A stretch of 64,000 nt of DNA from Gracilibacillus timonensis (GTDB taxonomy: Bacteria > Bacillota > Bacilli > Bacillales > Amphibacillaceae): assembly GCF_900086715.1 (NCBI RefSeq), contig NZ_FLKH01000012.1, positions 2,049,346 through 2,113,345 on the forward strand, read 5' to 3'. How positions within the stretch are numbered: position 1 is the first letter of the stretch; every line of letters starts with the position of its first letter. Shown here piece by piece: positions 1 to 8,748 of this stretch. The translations under genes were made by a program, and so were the position numbers. The notes beneath the pieces were generated by a model that was given only the letters and a program-made list of their open reading frames with translations, searched no databases and was not told where the DNA came from.

Positions 1-591
1 TGGTCGCTGGATGAGCGAGAGGAAGAAGATTTGGCCGATGTTGTATTAGCGATGTCACACTTATTCCGTTATACGATTACAAGAGAGAATCAAGATGAAT
101 GGGTGACGATTAAAGAGGAATTAGATCATATTGATCAATATATGCAAATTATGAAAATGCGGTTTGGCGAGCGTTTGAGATGGGAGAAAAAGGTGGATGC
201 CGCTTCTTTACAGGTGAGAATCCCGAAACTAATGCTACAGCCGATGGTTGAAAATGCGATTCTGCATGGCGCTGGTAACATGGTGAGTGATTGTAACGTG
301 ACGATTTGGATAGAGGAAGTGGAACAACGCGATAGCCTTCGGATCAAAGTGATCGATAATGGCCCAGGAATGGATGATCAGCAGCTGGCATATGTTCGAC
401 GACTGATAGACGGGGATGTTAACAAGCAGAAAGGATTAGGCATGGCACTTCAGAATGTACAAAAGCGTCTGGAGTTATTTTATGGAGAAAAGGAAAATAA
501 GCTTCATATACACAGTCAAGAAAACAAAGGTACCATAGTAAGCTTTGACATTCCACGAAAAGGAGCGAATGATACATGGCACGAAAAGTAA
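1..591 (+). CDS. Sensor histidine kinase, YesM-like, C-terminal part (5' end outside window)
   Basis: The frame is open from base 1, so this is the tail of a longer gene. The visible ~196 residues hold the end of the His_kinase region and a HATPase_c domain: an N-box (QPMVENAILHG), a G1 box (DNGPGMD) and a G2-like box (GLGMALQNVQKRLELFYG). That order and the short C-terminus are typical of YesM/LytS-type kinases that sense sugars with an extracellular domain, which here would lie upstream with the phosphorylated His. The stop overlaps the next gene by 16 bp, so kinase and regulator are translationally linked. The pair very probably controls the sugar importer that follows. Family assignment is firm; the ligand is unknown. 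Confidence 0.93.
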   Translation, partial: WSLDEREEEDLADVVLAMSHLFRYTITRENQDEWVTIKEELDHIDQYMQIMKMRFGERLRWEKKVDAASLQVRIPKLMLQPMVENAILHGAGNMVSDCNVTIWIEEVEQRDSLRIKVIDNGPGMDDQQLAYVRRLIDGDVNKQKGLGMALQNVQKRLELFYGEKENKLHIHSQENKGTIVSFDIPRKGANDTWHEK

Positions 592-1355
592 TTCTAGTGG
601 TTGATGACGAGCCCAGAAGTAGAAATGGCATCAAGAAAACGGTGGAAAAAGCAGCCATTGATTCGTTTGAGGTAATAACCGCAGCCAATGCACAAGAAGC
701 AATCAATCTCATGAGCGAGCAGAAGGTACACATTTTGATTACCGATATCAGAATGCCGGAAATCTCTGGATTAGAGCTATTGCAACAATTAAGAGAGAAA
801 ACGCAGGAACCCGTTGTCATTATTATATCGGCTTATTCTGAATTTGATTATGCCCATCAAGCGTTACAGTTTGGGGTGGTTAACTACTTGCTCAAACCGA
901 TATCGAAAGACAAGCTTATGGAAGCCATCCATAAGGCAGCCTTTATAGAAGAAGAAAGGGAACAAACAGGGGTAACAGAACGAATTGTCGACAAAAAATG
1001 GATGGAAACAAGAAAAGACAATCAATATAATCGAGCTGTGAAAGAGGCACTGGATTATATTGAAGTGCATTACAGCGAGGAACTAACATTGAAAAAAGTG
1101 GCGCAAGAGGTACATTTAAATGCCAGTTATTTAAGTGGATTGTTTAAAGAAGAGATCAATATGACATTTAGCGAGTATGTCACGCGGAGAAGGATACAGG
1201 AGGCCAAAAAATTATTGTTATTGACCGATTTAACGAATACAGAAATCGCGGAGCAGATAGGATATCAGACGTCGAAATACTTTATTAAGCTGTTTAAACA
1301 ATACGAAAATGTAACTCCTCATGTTTATCGCAAACAGAATGAAAGCGATTCCTAA
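576..1355 (+). CDS. Response regulator with AraC-type DNA-binding domain (YesN-like, short)
   Basis: The 259-residue protein has an N-terminal receiver domain with the acidic pair near residues 10-11, the phospho-acceptor Asp57 (in LITDIRMPE) and a conserved Lys in LLKPIS near residue 108. A C-terminal AraC double helix-turn-helix follows (about 155-255, ending KQYENVTPHVYRKQ). Most YesN-like regulators are 350-550 residues and carry a long linker; this one has almost none. The ATG is preceded by AAAGGAG and lies inside the end of the kinase gene. Expected role: activator of the importer genes just downstream after phosphorylation by the partner kinase. Confidence 0.93.
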   Translation: MARKVILVVDDEPRSRNGIKKTVEKAAIDSFEVITAANAQEAINLMSEQKVHILITDIRMPEISGLELLQQLREKTQEPVVIIISAYSEFDYAHQALQFGVVNYLLKPISKDKLMEAIHKAAFIEEEREQTGVTERIVDKKWMETRKDNQYNRAVKEALDYIEVHYSEELTLKKVAQEVHLNASYLSGLFKEEINMTFSEYVTRRRIQEAKKLLLLTDLTNTEIAEQIGYQTSKYFIKLFKQYENVTPHVYRKQNESDS

Positions 1356-1455
1356 AATGTGTGGTATTTTACCCAATCATTGTTACCTTACGTAGAAAAG
1401 CCTATGGTGCTAGACTTATGAGTGAACATACTACTAACCATTTAGGGGGGTTACC

Positions 1456-2781
1456 ATGAAAGGAATAAAAAGCAAGGCTTTGTATTTATTAACCGTTATA
1501 TGTTTATTTGTACTCGCTGCTTGTGGAGGGAATATTGATTCGGACAACGCAGCTAATGGCAGTAATGAAAGCGATTCAGAACAGAAGACGATTGAGTTTA
1601 TGCATTTGTGGCCGGAAGGAAGTTCCAAGCAGCATTATGAAATTGTAAATGGTATTATTGATGAATTTGAGAGTGAGAATCCAGATGTGACCGTAGATGT
1701 AGAAATATTAGGAAATGAGCAATATAAAGAGAAATTAAAGGTATTATCTACTTCCAATGAATTACCAGATGTAGGTATGGCATGGCCAGCTGGATTTCTG
1801 GAGCCTTATGTAAGCGGTGATAAATTTGCTGAGTTAGACGATTTGTTAGATGGGCCTTTGAATGATTCCTTTGTTGCTGGGACGGCAGAAGCGTATGAGA
1901 TAGATGGGACCACTTACAGCTTACCACTTGAGTTGAACATCACACCTATCTATTATAATCAACGAATTTTTGATGAGAATGGCATTGAAGTTCCCACTAC
2001 GTTTGAGGAACTAAAGGGAGCTATTCAAACGTTAATTGATCAGGGTATTACACCGATTGCATTAGGGAATAAAGATCGCTGGACAGGTTCGATGTGGTAT
2101 ATGTACCTAGCAGATCGAATTGGTGGTCCAGAGGTGTTAAATAGTGCGATTGATCGCAGTGGCAGTTTTGGAGACGAAGCGTTGGTTCAAGCAGCAGAAG
2201 AAGTGAAAGAATTGGTAGACATGGGCGCTTTTATTAATGGTTTTAATGGATTAGGTAATGATGAAGCGAAGGGATATTTTATTAATGAACAAGCAGCAAT
2301 GTATCTAATGGCAACGTGGGATTTACCGGAATGGACAACGAATGAGGATAACCCACAGGAGCTTAGAGACGCCGTAGAATATATGAAGTTTCCAACCGTA
2401 GAAGGTGGAGAAGGAGACACAAACAGTTATGTTGGTGGTCCTGGTGTCGGTCTGTTTGTAGCAGAAAATTCGGATGTGAAAGATGAAGCAAAAGATTTTG
2501 TAGCCTTTTTTGTTGAAAAATGGGGCGAAAAATCTGTTACAGACGCTGGTGTAATACCTGCTACCAAAGTAGATACCGATGGAATTGAATTACCACAAAT
2601 GTATATTGATATCTTAAATGACTTAAATGAAGCTTCCAATTTAACGCTTTATGCTGATGTGCAAATGAGTCCTGGTGTGGCTGAAGTACATTTGGATATG
2701 ATTCAAGCGCTGTTTGGTGGGGCGGTGACACCAGAAGAGTTTACCCAGCAGCAAGAAGAAGCCTTGGCTGCGGAAGAATAA
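1456..2781 (+). CDS. ABC sugar importer, substrate-binding lipoprotein (CUT1)
   Basis: The 441-residue protein begins with a basic signal peptide and a lipobox LAAC with Cys23, so it should be anchored outside the membrane. The rest resembles family-1 extracellular solute-binding proteins (MalE/MsmE type), with the usual early motif about linear order (WPEGSSKQHYE, then a conserved ADVG-like PDVGMAWP segment). It is rich in Asp and Glu, as in halotolerant Bacillaceae. The start has a strong AGGGGGG ribosome site. Its permeases lie almost 1 kb downstream, separated by a hairpin and a repeat element, which is unusual. The sugar cannot be read from sequence. Confidence 0.92.
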   Translation: MKGIKSKALYLLTVICLFVLAACGGNIDSDNAANGSNESDSEQKTIEFMHLWPEGSSKQHYEIVNGIIDEFESENPDVTVDVEILGNEQYKEKLKVLSTSNELPDVGMAWPAGFLEPYVSGDKFAELDDLLDGPLNDSFVAGTAEAYEIDGTTYSLPLELNITPIYYNQRIFDENGIEVPTTFEELKGAIQTLIDQGITPIALGNKDRWTGSMWYMYLADRIGGPEVLNSAIDRSGSFGDEALVQAAEEVKELVDMGAFINGFNGLGNDEAKGYFINEQAAMYLMATWDLPEWTTNEDNPQELRDAVEYMKFPTVEGGEGDTNSYVGGPGVGLFVAENSDVKDEAKDFVAFFVEKWGEKSVTDAGVIPATKVDTDGIELPQMYIDILNDLNEASNLTLYADVQMSPGVAEVHLDMIQALFGGAVTPEEFTQQQEEALAAEE

Positions 2782-2798
2782 AGCATAGATTCAATAGA

Positions 2799-2843
2799 AA
2801 AAGGGCATATTTTCATGCCATCGAATATGTCCTTTTCTAATAA
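2799..2843 (+). terminator. Hairpin after the binding-protein gene
   Basis: A 10-bp stem (AGGGCATATT pairing with AATATGTCCT, one G-U pair) closes a ~12-nt loop and is followed by TTTC. It lies 20 nt after the stop of the binding-protein gene. It could stop most transcripts or protect the 3' end, giving more binding protein than permease. Confidence 0.7.
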
Positions 2844-2984
2844 GATAAGAAATCACATTCTTAATATTATAGGAAGTGGAACGATTTTGACCTTGATCGA
2901 ACCGAGGTGTCGATAAGAGGGATGATGTAAAGTAGCGCAACTATTCCATATAGTAAAGTAGAGTGTTTGTCCGTGCTAATAGAC

Positions 2985-3144
2985 GCTGCGGAAATAGGTT
3001 GCGCTTCGATGCATAGGACATGCAAGTGCAGGCGTGGCGATTGTCGTCGTGATCTTAGCCTGCTCGTCAGCAAAGACCGCTTCCTGCGGGGTCTTCACAT
3101 TGCGCTATTCTAAGGCTTTCTACAGGAGTCTACACCTATTTCCT
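2985..3144 (-). repeat. Bacillaceae-type intergenic hairpin repeat, copy 1
   Basis: Read on the minus strand it starts GGAAATAGGTGTAGACTCCTG, continues through GAAGACCCCGCAGGAAGCG and ends CAACCTATTTCCGC, so its ends are inverted repeats (GGAAATAGGT with ACCTATTTCC, exact). The opening closely matches copy 2 at 3401. This layout (GGAGACTCCTG..., CCCGCAGG..., closing inverse) is common in Bacillaceae intergenic regions. Confidence 0.6.
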
Positions 3145-3400
3145 TCGATGGTAGTAGTACAACAATCGAATAGACTGCTAACATGAAGATGAAGAGCTCC
3201 AGGCACAAACAAACCTGAGACTCTTTTGCGGAACGATTTAGCTGTTATTATTCTTATAGATGGAAGAACTATTTTGTAGCATGGATCCATCACGATGCGG
3301 AATAATCGGCTGACAGTTTGTTTCTTTTTTATTGCCATACTATCTATGTACTTAGAACCCTTCATCCTTGCAGTGATAACCATTGTCGAACCATTTTCTA

Positions 3401-3517
3401 GCGGAGGAAATATGCGGAGACTCCTGTGGGACTAGGTCGAGCTGAAGATCCACTAAAAAGTGCTCTTCTTTTTAGTTAGCTGAAGCCGGCCCCGTGGAAA
3501 GCGCAGCATATTCCCGC
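3401..3517 (+). repeat. Bacillaceae-type intergenic hairpin repeat, copy 2
   Basis: It begins GCGGAGGAAATATGCGGAGA and ends GCGCAGCATATTCCCGC, which are imperfect inverse complements and would fold into a long hairpin. A second small hairpin (CCACTAAAAAG...CTTTTTAG) sits in the middle. It is in opposite orientation to copy 1 within the same terminal-repeat element. Confidence 0.6.
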
Positions 3518-3761
3518 AGCGCTTGCTTCGCACAGATAAAACGATCAAACTCACCACTCAGAAAAGTGGGCTACTTTACATAAGCCGTCTTATCGATAGA
3601 CTTATCTAGTTTCGATCGTATAAAGGAAAGGATCGGGCGGAATTTGCAAGGTATTTCTAAAGCTATAAAGAAACTATTTCAGAAGCTTTCAAACAACAGC
3701 AACGTTGATGTAAGAAATTTTTGTTCGTTACATAACTCATTATAAAAGGGAGACATACAAA

Positions 3762-4640
3762 ATGGATAAGGTCATGTCCAATAAATGGATTATTTCATTA
3801 TATACATTGCCAGCTTTAATACTTATTTTCGTCATCGTTTATGGTCCGATGTTACTCACCGGTTATTATGGACTGATGGAGTGGAATGGTGTAGGACCAA
3901 TGACGTTTCTTGGTTTGGATAATTATGTGCAGCTCGTTCAGGATCCAAAGTTTTGGGAAAGTGCAAGACATTCTTTCTTATTAGCCCTGTTTTCCACGCT
4001 GAGTCTGATTGGATATTTGATTGTATCCCTTGTGTTGGCAGATAAAATCAGAGGTTCCAATCTTTTTCGGAAGATATATTTAATTCCTATGCTATTATCG
4101 TCTGTAGCGATTGCCCAGCTGTGGATTAAAATCTATGATCCTAATAATGGGATGTTAAATAGTTTGTTAATGGGACTAGGAATAGAGAGTCCACCCGCAT
4201 GGCTGGCAGGTCCCAATTATGTGCTATATGCCATTTTTGTGGCTATATTATGGCAATATGCCGGTTTCTATATCATTATTTATTATGCAGCTTTAAGAGG
4301 TATCCCAGATTCATTGATCGAAGCAGCCAAAATCGATGGAGCTAATCCTGTACAGATCGCCTATAAAATCAAAGTCCCTCTAATAGCTGGAGTTATTAAA
4401 GTAACTGTCGTCCTAGCTATCGTTGGTTCATTAAAATACTTTGATCTGATTTATGTGATGACTGGTGGTGGACCAAATGGTGCAAGTGAGGTTATCGCTT
4501 CTTATATGTATAAGAAAGCCTTTGGAAGTTATGAATTTGGTTATGGAAGTGCGATAGCTTTCTTTTTATTGCTGATAACACTTGTCGTGACATGGTTGAC
4601 AAGAAAATTAACAGCCTCCAAAGAAGAAGTGCAATATTAA
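3762..4640 (+). CDS. ABC sugar importer permease, MalF-like (CUT1)
   Basis: The 292-residue integral membrane protein has about six membrane segments, the first at residues 10-32. The cytoplasmic EAA loop near residue 190 (IEAAKIDGANPVQIAYKIKVP) docks the ATPase, and the segment VMTGGGPNGASEV is typical of MalF/UgpA-type permeases. It is followed 10 bp later by the MalG-like partner. The binding protein at 1456 is the likely third component. A good AAAGGGAG ribosome site precedes the ATG. No ATPase gene is nearby. Confidence 0.93.
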   Translation: MDKVMSNKWIISLYTLPALILIFVIVYGPMLLTGYYGLMEWNGVGPMTFLGLDNYVQLVQDPKFWESARHSFLLALFSTLSLIGYLIVSLVLADKIRGSNLFRKIYLIPMLLSSVAIAQLWIKIYDPNNGMLNSLLMGLGIESPPAWLAGPNYVLYAIFVAILWQYAGFYIIIYYAALRGIPDSLIEAAKIDGANPVQIAYKIKVPLIAGVIKVTVVLAIVGSLKYFDLIYVMTGGGPNGASEVIASYMYKKAFGSYEFGYGSAIAFFLLLITLVVTWLTRKLTASKEEVQY

Positions 4641-4650
4641 GCAGGAGAGG

Positions 4651-5520
4651 ATGAAGAACATGAAGCAGCAAGCTGGCAAAGAAAAACGGACGATCCGGGT
4701 AAAGTTCGGAATCATTAGTCTTTATATCGCATTAATCACAGTTGCCATTTTTCAAATCTATCCGTTAATTTGGTTATTCTTCTTTTCATTGAAAAGTAAT
4801 GCAGAAGTATTCGGCCTCTCGCCATTTGCTCTGCCCCAAGAATGGCGCTGGGATAATTATGCGAGAGTGTGGACGGATGGAAATATTGATTTATATTTTT
4901 TTAATAGTGTGTGGATCACTATTGTTTCGGTGGCCCTAACGGTTCTATTGGCAAGCTTTGTAACCTTTGCTATTACGCGAATGAAGTGGAAGTTAAGCAA
5001 ACTGGTGTTAGGCTTAATTATGGTTGGTTTAATGGTTCCCATCCATTCAGCCTTAATTCCTTTGTTTGATTTCTTTTTACAACTCAACCTCATTGATCAC
5101 CCTTTGGCTATTATATTATCGTATACGGCATTTAATCTGCCATTGACCATTATGATTTTACTAGGCTTTTATTATACATTGCCGCGTGAGGTAGAGGAAG
5201 CGGCTGTAGTGGATGGCTGTTCAGTTCATCGAATATTTTTCCAAATTACCTTGCCGATGACCACTCCTGTATTGGCAACAACGGCCATAATTAATATGAT
5301 TTATAATTGGAACGAGTTTGTCTTCGTTAATACGTTTATCAGTTCGGATCAATATAAAACGTTAACCGTTGGCATCCAAAATTTCATTGGTCAATATTTA
5401 ACCGACTGGGGTGCAATCGGTGCTACACTGATTATTAGTATTATCCCTATTTTGATTGCTTTTCTTATTTTAAGTGATCGTATTGTCGAAGGAATCGCTG
5501 CTGGTTCGGTAAAGGGGTGA
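4651..5520 (+). CDS. ABC sugar importer permease, MalG-like (CUT1)
   Basis: The 289-residue protein has a first membrane segment at about residues 22-44, five further segments, an EAA loop (VEEAAVVDGCSVHRIFFQITLP, near 188) and the typical C-terminus IVEGIAAGSVKG. It forms the heterodimeric channel with the preceding permease. A strong terminator follows, so the operon ends here. Confidence 0.93.
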   Translation: MKNMKQQAGKEKRTIRVKFGIISLYIALITVAIFQIYPLIWLFFFSLKSNAEVFGLSPFALPQEWRWDNYARVWTDGNIDLYFFNSVWITIVSVALTVLLASFVTFAITRMKWKLSKLVLGLIMVGLMVPIHSALIPLFDFFLQLNLIDHPLAIILSYTAFNLPLTIMILLGFYYTLPREVEEAAVVDGCSVHRIFFQITLPMTTPVLATTAIINMIYNWNEFVFVNTFISSDQYKTLTVGIQNFIGQYLTDWGAIGATLIISIIPILIAFLILSDRIVEGIAAGSVKG

Positions 5521-5533
5521 TTTATCTGAAATA

Positions 5534-5575
5534 ACAATGGAAAACGAATAAAGTCGTTTTCCATTGTAAAAATAG
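5534..5575 (+). terminator. Rho-independent terminator of first importer operon
   Basis: A perfect 14-bp stem (ACAATGGAAAACGA with TCGTTTTCCATTGT) closes a short loop and is followed by AAAAATAG. It lies 13 nt after the permease stop. The T run is weak, but the stem is long and stable. Confidence 0.8.
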
Positions 5576-5763
5576 TAAGGTTCTTGATTCCATCGTCTGA
5601 AACCTCATTTTGATCTAGTCAAATAAGTTTCGTTAAATAACAGGATTCCCCTGTTATCTGTTCAAAAAAACACTTTCAGAATATAAATTAACCAAAATAA
5701 GCAGTCCTAGTTATTTAAAGTTCCAAACTTATAAAATATAATAAAACTAGGTGGTGAAGGTAG

Positions 5764-6606
5764 ATGAAAGAATTATTTTCAGTGGAGTATAGAACTTCTT
5801 CCAAACCTGACCAGCAACATATGCACTCCCATGATGCCTTTGAAATATATATGTTCCATCATGGTAAGTGCCGGTATGCCATTCATTATGAATGTTATGA
5901 GTTAGCTCCCGGGGATATTTTATTAATGAATGGTTTAACCCTGCATAAAGCAAATGTACCTTCTGGGTGTGAGTATGTAAGAAGTCATTTGCATTTTTCA
6001 CCTGAGTTGGTTAAAGACATGCTAGATACGATTCAGGCTAAAGAAGTGTTAGAGGCATTTGGTTCACGCAGCCATTACTTAATCCGAACTGGTGATGACA
6101 TAGGATTGCATAGAGTGGAAGAGATATTGAAAAAAATCCATGAATTAAACAGATCGGAAGAACCGGATGCTAAGAATAGGATCTGGGAAATGAAATTATT
6201 AATCGGACAGCTGCTAGTGAACGTGAATGGATTGATGGAAAAGATTTCTCCTCCGTTAAAAAGCAGAGGAAAAACAAATCATGTCGAGAGAATCATAAAC
6301 TATGTGCAAACCCATTTCCATGAGCCAATAACCATCGGTTTGCTCGCTAACAAGTTGAGTCTTAATAAATCCTATGTTTCGCATGTGTTTAAGGAGATTA
6401 CGGGATTTACCGTCATGGAATACGTGATGATCTGCCGCTTAAAGCATGCCAAGTATTTATTAGAGAATGACGGGGATAAGACGATTAAACAGATCGCCTA
6501 TGAAAGTGGTTTTGAGAATCCTGCCCATTTTAGTCGCTATTTTAAGTTGAAAGAGTCGTTATCGCCCAAAGAATATCGCAAGCAGCAACTATCCTTTTAT
6601 CAATAA
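5764..6606 (+). CDS. AraC family transcriptional regulator with cupin sensor domain
   Basis: The 280-residue protein has an N-terminal cupin-like sugar-binding region (about 1-150, with MHSHDAFEIYMF containing the His/Glu pattern of the AraC_binding fold) and a C-terminal AraC double HTH (about 180-275; the second helix pair ends YESGFENPAHFSRYFK and SPKEYRKQ). It is a one-component regulator, unlike the two-component pair upstream. It stands alone between a terminator and the next importer operon, which it most likely activates when its sugar is bound. Confidence 0.92.
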   Translation: MKELFSVEYRTSSKPDQQHMHSHDAFEIYMFHHGKCRYAIHYECYELAPGDILLMNGLTLHKANVPSGCEYVRSHLHFSPELVKDMLDTIQAKEVLEAFGSRSHYLIRTGDDIGLHRVEEILKKIHELNRSEEPDAKNRIWEMKLLIGQLLVNVNGLMEKISPPLKSRGKTNHVERIINYVQTHFHEPITIGLLANKLSLNKSYVSHVFKEITGFTVMEYVMICRLKHAKYLLENDGDKTIKQIAYESGFENPAHFSRYFKLKESLSPKEYRKQQLSFYQ

Positions 6607-6653
6607 ATGATTTTACTAAGTTTGTTGATTAGGTAAACTAAGCTAAAGAAAAA

Positions 6654-6667
6654 TGAAAGCGTTTGTA
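6654..6667 (+). promoter_or_regulatory. Candidate cre box (CcpA site)
   Basis: TGAAAGCGTTTGTA matches the cre consensus TGNAANCGNWNNCW at all but one position (T for C at 13). It is 140 bp upstream of the LplB-like permease gene and would place operon B under catabolite repression. Confidence 0.45.
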
Positions 6668-6806
6668 TCAGATGGAAAAGCAAGTGAAATATTGTAAGGA
6701 TGTTGAATGGCTGTTTGGAGCATAGACTTGTCCTACAGATTATTTTTTTCATTACATTAGTATACTAGTATTACTAGTGTAAAAATGTTGAACGGGAGGG
6801 ACCAGA

Positions 6807-7763
6807 ATGAATCGTGTGAACCATTCAGAAAATGGCGTTGCGGCTATGTCCGAGCCAAGATACAAAAACATTAGATCTGTTTTGAAAAGGGATTGGCAAT
6901 TATATTCTTTGATCACATTACCCATCATCTACTTAATTATTTTTAAGTATGGCCCGATGTTCGGTAATATTATTGCCTTTCGAAGGTTTGTCCCTGGTGG
7001 AAGCATCATTGGTGAAAATTGGGTCGGACTTCAATATTTTCAAATGTTCTTAAATGACCCTGTGTTTTATAAAGTCTTTGCTAATACATTTATTTTGGCA
7101 TTCTTGCTACTGGTGATTACTTTTCCAGCACCGATTATTTTTGCCTTATTATTAAATGAATTAAAGAATCAATTGTTTAAACGTTTTGTGCAAACAGCGT
7201 CTTACTTGCCTCATTTCTTCTCAGTTGTGGTGGTTGCAGGTATGGTCTTTGAAGTATTATCACTAAGTGGTCCGTTAAATGCATTGATCGCTAACCTAGG
7301 TTTCGAAAGAATAAGCTTTATGCAGCTTCCCGAATGGTTTCGAACGGTTTTTGTCAGTGTAGATTTATGGCAGTCGCTTGGATGGGGAGCTATTCTCTAC
7401 TTAGCAGCTTTGACTGGCATCAATGATGAGTTATATGAGGCAGCTAGAATTGATGGTGCGAATCGCTGGAAACAAACGATTCATATCACCATACCAGGTA
7501 TTCTACCCACCATTGTTGTACTGTTAATACTGAATATTGGTAATTTCCTTCAAATTGGCTTTGAAAAGGTCTTATTACTCTATAATCCATTGACCTATGA
7601 AACGGCAGACGTTATAGCGACCTATGTATATCGTGTAGGTTTGCAATCAGGCAGCTTTAGTTATGGTGCGGCTATTGGGTTATTTGAATCGATCATTGGA
7701 TTAATACTAGTATTGGGGGCTAATTATGTTTCCAAACGAATTACCGACAATAGCTTGTGGTAA
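6807..7763 (+). CDS. ABC importer permease, LplB/YteP-like
   Basis: The 318-residue membrane protein opens with a cytosolic stretch and a first membrane segment near residues 37-57 (ITLPIIYLIIFKYGPMFGNI). That YGPMFGN-IAF motif marks the LplB/YteP subgroup of CUT1 permeases, which usually import oligosaccharides of complex polysaccharides. The EAA loop is YEAARIDGANRWKQTIHITIP. It ends with RITDNSLW, the typical subgroup C-terminus. GGGAGGG precedes the ATG. Confidence 0.94.
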   Translation: MNRVNHSENGVAAMSEPRYKNIRSVLKRDWQLYSLITLPIIYLIIFKYGPMFGNIIAFRRFVPGGSIIGENWVGLQYFQMFLNDPVFYKVFANTFILAFLLLVITFPAPIIFALLLNELKNQLFKRFVQTASYLPHFFSVVVVAGMVFEVLSLSGPLNALIANLGFERISFMQLPEWFRTVFVSVDLWQSLGWGAILYLAALTGINDELYEAARIDGANRWKQTIHITIPGILPTIVVLLILNIGNFLQIGFEKVLLLYNPLTYETADVIATYVYRVGLQSGSFSYGAAIGLFESIIGLILVLGANYVSKRITDNSLW

Positions 7764-7793
7764 TAAAGGGATCAATGGTGAGGAGGAAAAGGG

Positions 7794-8666
7794 ATGAAAG
7801 AGACATGGCAATATAAGGTTTTTAAGTATTTTAACATAAGTATCTTGATATTCATCGTATTTGTAACATTATTTCCATTTTTCAACATTGTGGCTCAGTC
7901 ATTTAGTTCAGAATCTTATATTAACTCCGGGCAAGTGAGTTTATGGCCAAGAGGGTTTAACACGGAAACATATAAGGTGATTATGTCGGATAACATGTTT
8001 TGGACCAATTATAAAAACACAGTGATATATACGGTGGTCGGCACAGTCATTTCTTTAGTGCTGTCCACAATGATTGCGTATCCATTATCCAAAAAACGTT
8101 TAAAAGGAAGAAGATTTCTAACCCTGTTTTTTGTCTTCACCATGTTTTTTAATGGAGGGTTGATTCCTAATTATATCCTGGTAACCTCGCTTGGATTTGG
8201 CAACAGTATGTGGGCGATTGTTATTCCGAATGCGATAAGTGTGTTTAATATGTTGATTATGCGTACTTTCTTTCAAAATATACCGGAAGAACTAGAGGAA
8301 GCGGCTATTATGGATGGTTCCAGCACCTTTGGCATTCTATTTAGAATTGTGCTGCCTCTATCCAAACCAATCTTGGCAACCATGATGTTGTTTTATGCAG
8401 TAGCACATTGGAATTCATGGTTCCCTGCCTTTATTTTCTTCACAGAAAAGGATTTATTCCCTGTATCTATTTATTTGAGGAATATGATCAAAGGGGCCGA
8501 GACGGCTGTAGGGGCTGGAGCAACCAGTGCTGATAATATGGTGCAAATATCGTCTAATATTAAATCCGTCACCATGGTATTAACCGTTTTGCCGATATTA
8601 ATGGTTTATCCTTATATCCAAAAATACTTTGTTTCTGGTGTTATGTTAGGTTCCGTTAAGGGCTAA
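7794..8666 (+). CDS. ABC importer permease, LplC/YtcP-like
   Basis: The 290-residue protein is the second channel subunit. It has a first membrane segment at about 13-35, the subgroup motif FNGGLIPNYILV near residue 120, an EAA loop (LEEAAIMDGSSTFGILFRIVLP) and the C-terminal signature QKYFVSGVMLGSVKG. It lies 30 bp after its partner behind a GAGGAGG site. The match to LplC/YtcP is strong; the substrate is not determined. Confidence 0.94.
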   Translation: MKETWQYKVFKYFNISILIFIVFVTLFPFFNIVAQSFSSESYINSGQVSLWPRGFNTETYKVIMSDNMFWTNYKNTVIYTVVGTVISLVLSTMIAYPLSKKRLKGRRFLTLFFVFTMFFNGGLIPNYILVTSLGFGNSMWAIVIPNAISVFNMLIMRTFFQNIPEELEEAAIMDGSSTFGILFRIVLPLSKPILATMMLFYAVAHWNSWFPAFIFFTEKDLFPVSIYLRNMIKGAETAVGAGATSADNMVQISSNIKSVTMVLTVLPILMVYPYIQKYFVSGVMLGSVKG

Positions 8667-8748
8667 AGACGCTAGAGGAGGTGAAATAAAAGACACTTGT
8701 CGAAATGCAAAGAAATCAATGTACAAAAAATCAGGAGGGGTTAAAATT

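Larger units (their letters stand above)
2895..3617. mobile_element. MITE-like element with imperfect ~45-bp terminal inverted repeats
   Basis: The left end (2895-2940) and the inverse complement of the right end (3569-3617) share GATCGAA, then CGATAAGA and ATGTAAAGTAGC in the same order, with a few gaps. Inside are two copies of a hairpin-forming repeat in opposite orientation (about 2985-3144 on the minus strand, 3401-3517 on the plus strand). Between them is ~250 bp that contains only an unrecognised 87-codon minus-strand frame (3120-3383). No transposase is recognisable. It interrupts an otherwise standard binding-protein/permease operon. A non-autonomous transposable element is my inference. 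Confidence 0.6.

Noticed and set aside
3120-3383. 87-codon minus-strand frame inside the inverted-repeat element
   Set aside because: It has no convincing ribosome site or known motif and overlaps the end of a hairpin repeat copy; more likely chance coding in repeat DNA.
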